From NCBI RefSeq assembly GCF_002918555.1, contig NZ_PQMB01000002.1, forward strand, positions 310,754 to 374,753: DNA of 64,000 nucleotides, in the 5' to 3' direction. Source of the stretch: Citrobacter amalonaticus. GTDB lineage: Bacteria > Pseudomonadota > Gammaproteobacteria > Enterobacterales > Enterobacteriaceae. This document shows positions 56,597-64,000 of this stretch, one piece after another. The notes under the pieces are model-generated. The model was not told the origin of the DNA, did no database searches, and saw only the letters and a program-made list of their open reading frames with translations. Position 1 is the stretch's first letter; the number at the start of each line of letters is the position of its first letter. The position numbers were made by a program, and so were the translations under genes.

Positions 56597-57550
56597 CTAG
56601 AAACGAACCAGCGCAGAGCCCCAGGTGAAACCACCGCCAAAGGCCTCAAGCAACACTAATTGCCCGGCTTTGATACGGCCGTCGCGCACAGCTTCATCCA
56701 GCGCGCACGGTACGGAGGCCGCAGAGGTATTGCCATGTCTGTCCAGCGTCACCACCACGTTGTCCATCGACATACCGAGCTTCTTCGCCGTCGCGCCGAT
56801 AATGCGCAGGTTTGCCTGATGCGGAACCAGCCAGTCCAGTTGAGAACGGTCAAGGTTGTTCGCCGCCAGCGTTTCGTCGACGATATGAGCAAGCTCAGTC
56901 ACCGCGACTTTAAACACCTCGTTACCGGCCATCGTCAGATGAATCGAATTTTCCGGATTCACGCGATCGGCGTTAGGCAGCGTCAGTAACTCACCATAGC
57001 TGCCGTCGGCATGCAGATGGGTCGAGATGATCCCCGGCTCTTCAGACGCACTCAGCACAACCGCGCCAGCGCCGTCGCCAAAAATGATGATCGTTCCGCG
57101 ATCGGTGGGATCGCAGGTGCGTGCCAGCACGTCAGAACCAACAACCAGCGCATATTTCACCGCACCAGACTTCACGTACTGGTCCGCCACACTTAATGCG
57201 TATGTGAAACCGGCGCAGGCAGCTGCAACATCAAACGCCGGGCAACCTTTAATGCCCAGCATATTTTGGATCTGGCATGCTGCACTTGGAAAAGCATGCG
57301 TTGCTGAGGTGGTCGCAACCACAATCAAGCCAATCTGTTCTTTATCAATGCCCGCCATTTCAAGCGCGCGGTTTGCTGCTTCATAGCCCATCGTCGAGAC
57401 GGTTTCGTTTGGCGCAGCAATATGGCGTTCACGGATACCTGTGCGGGTGACAATCCACTCGTCAGAGGTCTCTACCATTTTTTCCAGATCGGCGTTAGTC
57501 CGCACTTGTTCGGGCAGATAACTGCCAGTACCAATAATCTTCGTATACAT
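56597..57550 (-). CDS. fabH: 3-oxoacyl-ACP synthase III
   Basis: KAS III of 317 residues that starts fatty-acid synthesis by joining acetyl-CoA and malonyl-ACP. Catalytic Cys112 in [13 protein letters not shown], His near 244 in [11 protein letters not shown], and Asn near 274 in [12 protein letters not shown]. The C-terminus is [13 protein letters not shown]. It lies 77 bases after plsX, the usual order plsX-fabH-fabD-fabG. Confidence 0.97.
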   Translation of the reverse strand: MYTKIIGTGSYLPEQVRTNADLEKMVETSDEWIVTRTGIRERHIAAPNETVSTMGYEAANRALEMAGIDKEQIGLIVVATTSATHAFPSAACQIQNMLGIKGCPAFDVAAACAGFTYALSVADQYVKSGAVKYALVVGSDVLARTCDPTDRGTIIIFGDGAGAVVLSASEEPGIISTHLHADGSYGELLTLPNADRVNPENSIHLTMAGNEVFKVAVTELAHIVDETLAANNLDRSQLDWLVPHQANLRIIGATAKKLGMSMDNVVVTLDRHGNTSAASVPCALDEAVRDGRIKAGQLVLLEAFGGGFTWGSALVRF

Positions 57551-57627
57551 GTACGCTCAGTCACTTTTCGGTTATATCCCCACCGCCCACGAACGACAGA
57601 TACGCTGGCTGGACTCCACAAGCCCGG

Positions 57628-58707
57628 CTATCCGTGCTTATGTGAATGTCCATTTTTACCACCGTCCGGCAGTTCGAGACCGGCTGGGTATACAGATTCC
57701 AGGCGAGCGGCAATTCGCTGAGGAACTTGTCGCTGCACCGCCTGCACTGCCTGCTCAATCGCGACGGCAAACGCTCGCTGATTGGCGGCACCATGACTTT
57801 TTATCACGATGCCGCGCAATCCTAACAGACAGGCGCCATTATACTGGTCGGGGTTGAGGTGACTGAATCGCCTCGTCAGGCTTTTTTGTAACCAACGTTT
57901 TAATAACTGCAGCCACCACGACCGTTTTTTCCCTTCACCCTGAAATTTCAGCAGTGAAAGGAACATTCTGACAACACCTTCCATCGTCTTTAATGTGACA
58001 TTGCCCGTAAAGCCGTCACAAACCAGAACATCCGTTTTCCCCGTCAATAATTCATTGGCTTCAAGATAGCCGATGTAATTGATGGAAGGGATTGTTTTTA
58101 GCATTGCTGAAGCATCCCGAATACTGTCGAGACCCTTCGTTTCTTCTTCGCCGATGTTAAGCAAGGCCACGCGAGGATTGTTAATCCCTGCCACTTCCTC
58201 CGCCAGAACGGAACCCATGATGGCGAACTGCATCAACATCTTACTGTCACAATCCACGTTAGCCCCTAAATCAAGGACTACCGTTTTGCCCTTCTGCTGA
58301 TGCGGCAATACCGTTACCAGCGCAGGACGCTCAATCCCCTCAAGGGGTTTGAGCAGTAATTTCGCAAGCCCCATTAGCGCTCCGGTGTTCCCGGCGCTGA
58401 CGCAGGCCTGCGCACGTCCTTCTTTCACAAGCTCCAGGGCCACACGCATTGAGCTGCCGCGACTGGCGCGGATTGCCTGCGAAGGCCGGGCATCACTGGC
58501 AATAACTGACTGTGCAGGGATAATCTGCAGACGCGAACGTTGTTCAAAGTCAGCTTTGGCAAGTAATGGCGTGATTGTATCGGGATCCCCGACTAAAAGA
58601 AGTGTGAGTTGTGAATTAGAATGCAGTGCCTGCAGTGCTGCAGGCACCGTCACGGAAGGGCCAAAATCTCCCCCCATGACATCTAACGCCAGGGTTAGAC
58701 GTGTCAA
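57628..58707 (-). CDS. plsX: Phosphate acyltransferase PlsX
   Basis: Acyl-ACP:phosphate acyltransferase of 359 residues, supplying acyl-phosphate to PlsY for phospholipid synthesis. [12 protein letters not shown] at the N-terminus, [18 protein letters not shown] near 70, [16 protein letters not shown] near 104 and [15 protein letters not shown] near 230. It starts with TTG 58707 (read as Met, then [13 protein letters not shown]), agreeing with the family N-terminus; no ATG fits. The tail KNGHSHKHG is His-rich and a few residues longer than in E. coli. It is downstream of rpmF across two hairpins. Confidence 0.95.
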   Translation of the reverse strand: MTRLTLALDVMGGDFGPSVTVPAALQALHSNSQLTLLLVGDPDTITPLLAKADFEQRSRLQIIPAQSVIASDARPSQAIRASRGSSMRVALELVKEGRAQACVSAGNTGALMGLAKLLLKPLEGIERPALVTVLPHQQKGKTVVLDLGANVDCDSKMLMQFAIMGSVLAEEVAGINNPRVALLNIGEEETKGLDSIRDASAMLKTIPSINYIGYLEANELLTGKTDVLVCDGFTGNVTLKTMEGVVRMFLSLLKFQGEGKKRSWWLQLLKRWLQKSLTRRFSHLNPDQYNGACLLGLRGIVIKSHGAANQRAFAVAIEQAVQAVQRQVPQRIAARLESVYPAGLELPDGGKNGHSHKHG

Positions 58708-58732
58708 GATATCTTCGCCGCCCGGTTCGGTG

Positions 58733-58787
58733 TTTCCCCAGTCGCCTGGGGAAATTCCTCACTAAGCTTCATCACGCAAAAGCGTGA

Positions 58788-58788
<1 letters not shown>
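58733..58788 (-). other. Two hairpins between rpmF and plsX
   Basis: TTTCCCCAG/CTGGGGAAA (9 bp, loop TCGC, 58733-58754) and ATCACGC/GCGTGAT (7 bp, AAAA loop, 58771-58788, extendable with CTAAG/CTTAG). The second reaches the rpmF stop codon. They may reduce plsX expression relative to the ribosomal protein. Confidence 0.6.
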
Positions 58789-58973
<185 letters not shown>

Positions 58974-58977
58974 TCAA

Positions 58978-59499
58978 TTACTTACGCTTTAAGCTGGCTA
59001 ATACGGCAAATGGATTTGGTTTTTGCGCTTCATCAGGCAGTTCACCAAAGACCATGTCCGCCTCGGACACTTCACAGTGTTCAGAATCATGCACCGGAAC
59101 CACCGGCAAGGAGAGGATGATTTCATCTTCTACCATTGCAAGCAGATCGATTTCACCGAATTCGTTAACCTCAATCGGCTCATACGCTTCCGGGAGTGCT
59201 TCAGCCTGTTCATCAGAACGAACCGGACTGAAACAATACGTTGTGTGAACCTGATGGGTAAACGGCTTCCCGCAACGCTGGCATTCGAGCGTTACCGCAA
59301 CCTTTGCATCCCCCGTTATCACGGCGAGACGTTGGTTATCGATAGCGAACGACATGGAGCATTCCACATCACTGTCCACACTGACTACAGAATCGACGAC
59401 GCGCTCTGCCAGATCAGAAGTAAAGATACCTTCATAATCGAGGCGTTTTTGAGCCGTACGAACCGGATCAAGAGTCAGGGGTAATTTTACCTTTTGCAT
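58978..59499 (-). CDS. yceD: YceD, DUF177 large ribosomal RNA accumulation protein
   Basis: 173-residue DUF177 protein; the family is linked to 23S rRNA accumulation in plants and bacteria. It starts [20 protein letters not shown] and contains a CQRCGKPF motif near residue 75 and an acidic C-terminal half ending SLKRK. It lies 16 bases upstream of rpmF, the arrangement seen across proteobacteria. No other domains are visible. Confidence 0.92.
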   Translation of the reverse strand: MQKVKLPLTLDPVRTAQKRLDYEGIFTSDLAERVVDSVVSVDSDVECSMSFAIDNQRLAVITGDAKVAVTLECQRCGKPFTHQVHTTYCFSPVRSDEQAEALPEAYEPIEVNEFGEIDLLAMVEDEIILSLPVVPVHDSEHCEVSEADMVFGELPDEAQKPNPFAVLASLKRK

Positions 59500-59695
59500 A
59501 GGGCGCGCATATTAACTTTGTAACGTCATATAGTCAAAGAAAAAGGCAGCCTGCGGTTGCCTTTTGCCAATAATTCGCACACATTGCGGGTTACAGACTT
59601 ATTTTCGCTCAGGGCTGGCATTAAAGCTAACCTGAAAGACGAAGAGCCTATTTTAAAATGGCTCTCATCATTACGCTATATCTGGTGGAAAAAAT

Positions 59696-60280
59696 ATGCC
59701 TGGACTCATTCTCGCCTCTACCTCACCCTGGCGGCGTGCGCTGCTTGAAAAACTGTCAATCCCGTTCGAATGCGCCGCGCCTGACGTTGATGAAACACCC
59801 ATGCCTGGAGAGACGCCGCGTCATCTGGTAACCCGCCTGGCACAGGAAAAAGCGCAGTCGCTGGCCCACCGTTTTCCTGCCCACTTAATTATTGGTTCCG
59901 ATCAGGTCTGCGTACTGGATGGTGAAATTACCGGCAAGCCATTGACGGAAGAAAATGCGCGAGCGCAATTAGCAAAAGCCAGCGGTAATATTGTCACGTT
60001 CTATACTGGTCTTGCGCTGTACAACACCGCGACAGGCCATCTTCAGACGGAAGTCGATCCGTTTGACGTTCATTTCCGTCACCTCAGCGAGATGGAGATT
60101 GAATCTTACGTGCTTAAAGAGCGCCCTCTGCACTGCGCGGGCAGTTTTAAAAGCGAAGGGCTGGGGATTGCGCTTTTCGAGCGTTTAGAAGGGCGTGACC
60201 CTAATACGCTCATTGGCCTGCCGCTGATTGCGCTATGTCAGATGTTGCGCCGGGAAGAGATGAACCCATTGATGGCATAG
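59696..60280 (+). CDS. yceF: YceF, Maf-like nucleotide pyrophosphatase
   Basis: Maf-family protein of 194 residues; the E. coli homologue hydrolyses 7-methyl-GTP. The N-terminus [19 protein letters not shown] has the nucleotide-binding S-x-S-x-W-R-R motif. [18 protein letters not shown] near residue 68 carries the catalytic Asp, and [20 protein letters not shown] near 150 is the third block. It is divergent from yceD and convergent with rluC, with a REP between. Confidence 0.93.
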   Translation: MPGLILASTSPWRRALLEKLSIPFECAAPDVDETPMPGETPRHLVTRLAQEKAQSLAHRFPAHLIIGSDQVCVLDGEITGKPLTEENARAQLAKASGNIVTFYTGLALYNTATGHLQTEVDPFDVHFRHLSEMEIESYVLKERPLHCAGSFKSEGLGIALFERLEGRDPNTLIGLPLIALCQMLRREEMNPLMA

Positions 60281-60310
60281 TGTCGTGTGATGCCATAGCG
60301 TCGTGAAATA

Positions 60311-60388
60311 CCTGATGGCAACGCTCACGCGTCTTATCCGGCCTACGGGAACGAGCATTGCAGGCCTGATAAGCGCAGCGCCATCAGG
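60311..60388. repeat. BIME overlapping the end of rluC
   Basis: CCTGATGGC at 60311-60319 and GCCATCAGG at 60380-60388 are perfect inverse copies and enclose CTTATCCGGCCTACGGGAAC and GCAGGCCTGATAAGCGCAGC, typical REP blocks. The right end includes the rluC stop codon (60384-60386). Confidence 0.8.
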
Positions 60389-61337
60389 CAGACTTCCGCA
60401 ACATCTGCAAACAGCGCTTAAGCTGCTCGTCCATTGGCGCTTCAATACGCAACACATCGCCCGTCCCCGGATGGGTAAACTTCAATGCCGCCGCGTGAAG
60501 GAACAGACGCGACAACCCGGTACCCGCCAGTTGCTTATCAAACTCACGATCGCCATAACGATCGTCAAACGCAATCGGATGTCCCGCATACTGCGTATGT
60601 ACACGAATCTGATGCGTACGTCCGGTTACCGGGCTACAGCGTACGAGTGTCGCGAACGCGTAGCGCTCCTCGACTTTAAAGCGGGTTTCCGACGGTTTAC
60701 CTTCCTGATTCACCCGCACAATGCGTTCACCGCTTTGCAGGATATTCTTTAATAAAGGTGCCTGTACTGTTTTGACATGTGACTGCCACTGGCCACGCAC
60801 CAGCGCCAGATAATCCTTTTGCATCCCTTTTTCACGTAGCTGTTCATGCAACGAACGTAGCGCAGAGCGCTTCTTCGCTACCAGAAGTACGCCAGAGGTA
60901 TCACGATCAAGACGGTGCACCAGCTCCAGGAAGCGCGCCTCCGGTCGTAACGCGCGTAATCCCTCAATGACGCCAAAGCTCAGCCCGCTTCCGCCATGTA
61001 CGGCAGTGCCGGAAGGTTTATTCAGCACCAGAATATGGTCATCTTCATACAGAATGACGTCAGCCAGCGCCGCCACTTTTTGCAGATGCGGTGAAACGGC
61101 CTCTTCTTCACGCTCCGCAACGCGAACAGGGGGAATTCGCACCTCATCCCCGGCTTCCAGCTTATACTCAGGTTTGATACGTTTTTTGTTCACCCGCACT
61201 TCGCCTTTACGCAAAATGCGATAAATCATGCTTTTGGGTACGCCTTTGAGTTGCGTACGCAAAAAGTTATCGATGCGTTGCCCCGCCTCATCAGCGGTAA
61301 TAGCAACTATTTTTACGGATGGAGTCTCAGTTTTCAT
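60384..61337 (-). CDS. rluC: 23S rRNA pseudouridine synthase RluC
   Basis: RluA-family synthase of 317 residues for positions 955, 2504 and 2580 of 23S rRNA. An S4-like N-terminal domain (RIDNFLRTQLKGVPKSMIYR, about 21-40) is followed by the catalytic domain with ELVHRLDRDTSGVLL near residue 140 (catalytic Asp), and SPVTGRTHQIRVH near 240. ATG 61337 (MKTETPSVKIVAITADEAGQ) matches the family; the frame runs further to 61559 but through repeat C. It is two residues shorter than E. coli in the DKQLAGTGL loop. Confidence 0.95.
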   Translation of the reverse strand: MKTETPSVKIVAITADEAGQRIDNFLRTQLKGVPKSMIYRILRKGEVRVNKKRIKPEYKLEAGDEVRIPPVRVAEREEEAVSPHLQKVAALADVILYEDDHILVLNKPSGTAVHGGSGLSFGVIEGLRALRPEARFLELVHRLDRDTSGVLLVAKKRSALRSLHEQLREKGMQKDYLALVRGQWQSHVKTVQAPLLKNILQSGERIVRVNQEGKPSETRFKVEERYAFATLVRCSPVTGRTHQIRVHTQYAGHPIAFDDRYGDREFDKQLAGTGLSRLFLHAAALKFTHPGTGDVLRIEAPMDEQLKRCLQMLRKSA

Positions 61338-61390
61338 GGGGGCCGATTCTAAATAGCCATAAGGATTCGCGCCACCTGTTTTTATATGCT

Positions 61391-61532
61391 TATACTCTAA
61401 ATAATTCGAGTTGCGGGACAAAACGGCGTCGTGGTTTTGAACAGCGCTGGCGCTGACCCCAAAAGGGCGAGGCTCAGGGATAGGTCGAGTAACAAAGCCA
61501 ATGCGCCAGCAACTTGAAGAATGACGAGTATA
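61391..61532. repeat. ERIC-ended element with alternative core, copy C (rluC-rne)
   Basis: The left end TATACTCTAAATAATTCGAG matches the recalled ERIC terminus. The right end TTGAAGAATGACGAGTATA is its inverse. The core starts GGGACAAAACGGCGTCGTGG and continues GAACAGCGCTGGCGCTGACC. It is the best preserved of the three copies in its terminal repeats. Confidence 0.8.
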
Positions 61533-61689
61533 TTTATTTTTACGCCCTGATACTGACATTCAACGCGGCCGATTTGGTGGTTATTAAACCAATCCCCTTG
61601 TGGAAGTGAAAAAACTGTGAGTAACCGGGTGATAAATGGTAAAAGTCATCTTGCTATAACAAGGTTAGCAATGGAATAATGTGAACGTT

Positions 61690-62047
61690 TCCGTGTCGAA
61701 TCTTGTTAAAACAAGGAATTTTACGGAATAACCCATTTTGCCCGACCGATCATCAACGCAGCAATGGCGTAAGACGTATTGATCTTTCAGGCAGTTAGCG
61801 GGCTGCGGGTTGCAGTCCTTACCGGTAAAAGGAACCTTCTCTGGAGAGTAACTCCCAGTCAGTTCCCCTGATAATTGCGCTGTGTTTCCGCATGAAATAC
61901 AGGCAACCGACACTCTGCGCCTCTTTGAGCTGACGATAACCGTGAGGTTGGCGACGCGAATAGACACGAGGCCATCGGTTCACCCCCGGAAAGGCGTTAC
62001 TCTGCCCGCAGCTTAGTCGTCAATGTAAGAATAATGAGTAAGTTACG
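61690..62047 (+). ncRNA. rne 5' untranslated autoregulatory leader
   Basis: About 360 bases of non-coding leader before rne, rich in self-complementary segments around 61793-61860 and 61940-62020. In enterobacteria this rne leader is cut by RNase E itself to keep its own level steady. The 100-residue reverse-strand frame at 61665-61967 is the likely shadow of this conserved structure. Promoter positions were not fixed. Confidence 0.6.
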
Positions 62048-64000
62048 ATGAAAAGAATGTTAATCAACGCAACTCAGCAGGAAGAGTTGCGTGTTGCCCT
62101 TGTAGATGGGCAGCGTCTGTACGACCTGGATATTGAAAGCCCAGGCCACGAACAGAAAAAAGCGAACATCTATAAAGGCAAAATCACCCGTATTGAACCG
62201 AGTCTGGAAGCGGCATTTGTTGATTACGGCGCTGAACGTCACGGTTTCCTCCCGTTAAAAGAAATTGCCCGCGAATATTTCCCCGCTAATTACAACGCTC
62301 ATGGTCGTCCAAACATTAAAGATGTGTTACGCGAAGGCCAGGAAGTCATTGTTCAGATTGATAAAGAAGAACGCGGCAACAAAGGCGCTGCGCTGACCAC
62401 CTTTATCAGCCTGGCGGGGAGCTATCTGGTTCTGATGCCGAACAACCCGCGTGCGGGCGGTATTTCTCGTCGTATTGAAGGCGACGATCGTACCGAACTA
62501 AAAGAAGCGCTGGCAAGTCTGGAACTGCCGGATGGCATGGGCCTGATCGTGCGTACCGCGGGCGTTGGTAAATCCGCAGAAGCGCTGCAATGGGACCTAA
62601 GCTTCCGCCTGAAACACTGGGAAGCTATCCAGAAAGCAGCGGAAAGCCGCCCTGCCCCGTTCCTGATCCATCAGGAAAGCAACGTTATCGTCCGCGCCTT
62701 CCGCGACTATCTGCGTCAGGATATCGGTGAAATTCTTATCGATAACCCGAAGGTTCTCGAACTGGCGCGTCAGCATATCGCCGCATTAGGTCGTCCGGAT
62801 TTCAGCAGCAAAATCAAGCTTTACACCGGTGAAATCCCGCTGTTCAGCCACTATCAGATTGAGTCCCAGATCGAATCCGCTTTCCAGCGTGAAGTTCGTT
62901 TGCCGTCAGGCGGCTCCATCGTCATTGATACCACCGAAGCGTTAACCGCTATTGATATCAACTCCGCACGCGCAACCCGCGGCGGCGATATTGAAGAAAC
63001 GGCATTCAACACCAACCTGGAAGCAGCCGATGAGATCGCTCGCCAGCTGCGTCTGCGTGACCTTGGTGGTCTGATTGTTATCGACTTCATCGACATGACT
63101 CCGGTACGCCACCAGCGTGCTGTGGAAAACCGTCTGCGTGAAGCGGTACGCCAGGACAGAGCGCGTATCCAGATTAGCCATATCTCTCGCTTTGGTCTGC
63201 TGGAGATGTCCCGTCAACGCCTGAGTCCGTCACTGGGTGAATCCAGCCATCACGTTTGCCCACGCTGTAGCGGCACCGGCACCGTACGTGATAACGAATC
63301 GCTCTCCCTGTCTATTCTGCGCCTGATCGAAGAAGAAGCGCTCAAAGAGAATACCCAGGAAGTTCACGCCATTGTCCCTGTCCCCATTGCCTCTTACCTG
63401 CTTAACGAAAAACGTACGGCAGTGAACGCCATTGAGACGCGTCAGGATGGTGTGCGCTGTGTGATCGTACCAAACGATCAGATGGAAACCCCGCATTATT
63501 CCGTGCTGCGCGTACGTAAAGGCGAAGAGACGCCGACCCTGAGCTACATGCTGCCGAAGCTGCATGAAGAAGCGATGGCGTTACCTTCTGAAGAAGAATA
63601 CGCCGAACGTAAGCGCCCTGAGCAGCCGGCACTGGCAACCTTCGCAATGCCGGAAGTACCGTCTGCACCAGCACCGGCAGAGCCAGCCGTTAATGTTGCC
63701 GCACCGACGGCAGTCGTGACGCCAGCCGCCCCTGCGCAACCGGGTCTGTTAAGCCGCTTCTTCGGCGCGCTGAAGTCCGTTTTTGCGGGCAGTGAAGAGG
63801 CTAAACCAGCCGAACAGCCAGCCCCGAAAGCCGAAGAGAAACCGGAACGTCAGCAGGATCGTCGTAAACCACGCCAGAACACGCGTCGTGACCGTAACGA
63901 TCGTAACGAGCGTCGTGATAACCGTGATAATCGAGGCGAACGTTCTGAAGGCGGCGAAAATCGCGACGAGAATCGTCGCAACCGTCGCCAGCCGCAGAAC
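62048..64000 (+). CDS. rne: Ribonuclease E (N-terminal 651 residues)
   Basis: Essential endoribonuclease and scaffold of the RNA degradosome; the gene runs off the right edge. Residues 1-529 form the catalytic half: S1 domain (about 37-119), 5' sensor, and active-site aspartates in [18 protein letters not shown] (Asp303) and [13 protein letters not shown] (Asp346). The zinc-link is CPRCSGTG (Cys404/407). The scaffold half begins with the membrane-binding amphipathic helix [15 protein letters not shown] (near 566-580) and the Arg-rich RNA-binding region at the window end. ATG 62048 ([14 protein letters not shown]) is the usual start; an in-frame ATG lies three codons later. Confidence 0.97.
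   Translation, partial: MKRMLINATQQEELRVALVDGQRLYDLDIESPGHEQKKANIYKGKITRIEPSLEAAFVDYGAERHGFLPLKEIAREYFPANYNAHGRPNIKDVLREGQEVIVQIDKEERGNKGAALTTFISLAGSYLVLMPNNPRAGGISRRIEGDDRTELKEALASLELPDGMGLIVRTAGVGKSAEALQWDLSFRLKHWEAIQKAAESRPAPFLIHQESNVIVRAFRDYLRQDIGEILIDNPKVLELARQHIAALGRPDFSSKIKLYTGEIPLFSHYQIESQIESAFQREVRLPSGGSIVIDTTEALTAIDINSARATRGGDIEETAFNTNLEAADEIARQLRLRDLGGLIVIDFIDMTPVRHQRAVENRLREAVRQDRARIQISHISRFGLLEMSRQRLSPSLGESSHHVCPRCSGTGTVRDNESLSLSILRLIEEEALKENTQEVHAIVPVPIASYLLNEKRTAVNAIETRQDGVRCVIVPNDQMETPHYSVLRVRKGEETPTLSYMLPKLHEEAMALPSEEEYAERKRPEQPALATFAMPEVPSAPAPAEPAVNVAAPTAVVTPAAPAQPGLLSRFFGALKSVFAGSEEAKPAEQPAPKAEEKPERQQDRRKPRQNTRRDRNDRNERRDNRDNRGERSEGGENRDENRRNRRQPQN

Overview
The window is core chromosome of an Enterobacteriaceae member. 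It is closest in gene content and order to Escherichia coli/Salmonella and is most likely a Citrobacter-like species; the genus is inferred from the mix of an OmpT-type omptin, a chromosomal IutA-like receptor and IS200, and was not tested. From 9.6 kb to the right edge it follows the E. coli icd-to-rne segment, read in the opposite direction.

Layout. 1-7.6 kb: the autoinducer-2 (AI-2) uptake and processing locus, lsrK(partial)-lsrR divergent from lsrACDBFG. 7.6-9.4 kb: a gene-poor, AT-rich stretch followed by an OmpT-type outer-membrane protease. 9.6-15.6 kb: icd, rluE, nudJ, mnmA, hflD, purB. 15.7-19.4 kb: phoPQ and roxA. 19.5-24.9 kb: pepT and the spermidine/putrescine transporter potABCD. 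25-30 kb: lolCDE, nagK, cobB. 30.2-36.1 kb: ycfT, mfd, ldtC. 36.2-41.1 kb: bhsA/comR, an IS200-type insertion, an IutA-like siderophore receptor under a Fur box, and ycfJ. 41.2-46.6 kb: ndh, then the hinT-ycfL-lpoB-thiK-nagZ-ycfP cluster. 46.9-52.9 kb: ptsG, ycfH, holB, tmk, mltG, pabC. 53-59.5 kb: the fatty-acid/phospholipid cluster fabF-acpP-fabG-fabD-fabH-plsX-rpmF-yceD. 59.7-64 kb: yceF, rluC and the first 651 codons of rne after its long leader.

The genes are almost all housekeeping. Departures from the E. coli arrangement are: lsr beside icd; the omptin; loss of fhuE (ptsG-hinT) and ymfA (cobB-potD); and gain of an IutA-like receptor plus IS200 between comR and ycfJ. No prophage, CRISPR array, toxin-antitoxin pair or defence island was seen.

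The most distinctive feature is the intergenic repeat load. Four ERIC elements are present, one inside the predicted phoPQ mRNA leader. Three ~131-142 bp elements carry ERIC-like ends around a different shared core. One ~63 bp mini-element seems to have only the ends and a hairpin. Several REP/BIME palindromes are also present. Recognisable control sites include a PhoP box, an intragenic PurR operator in purB, a Fur box, an FNR site at ndh, CRP sites, and the Mlc/CRP/SgrS-type control region of ptsG.
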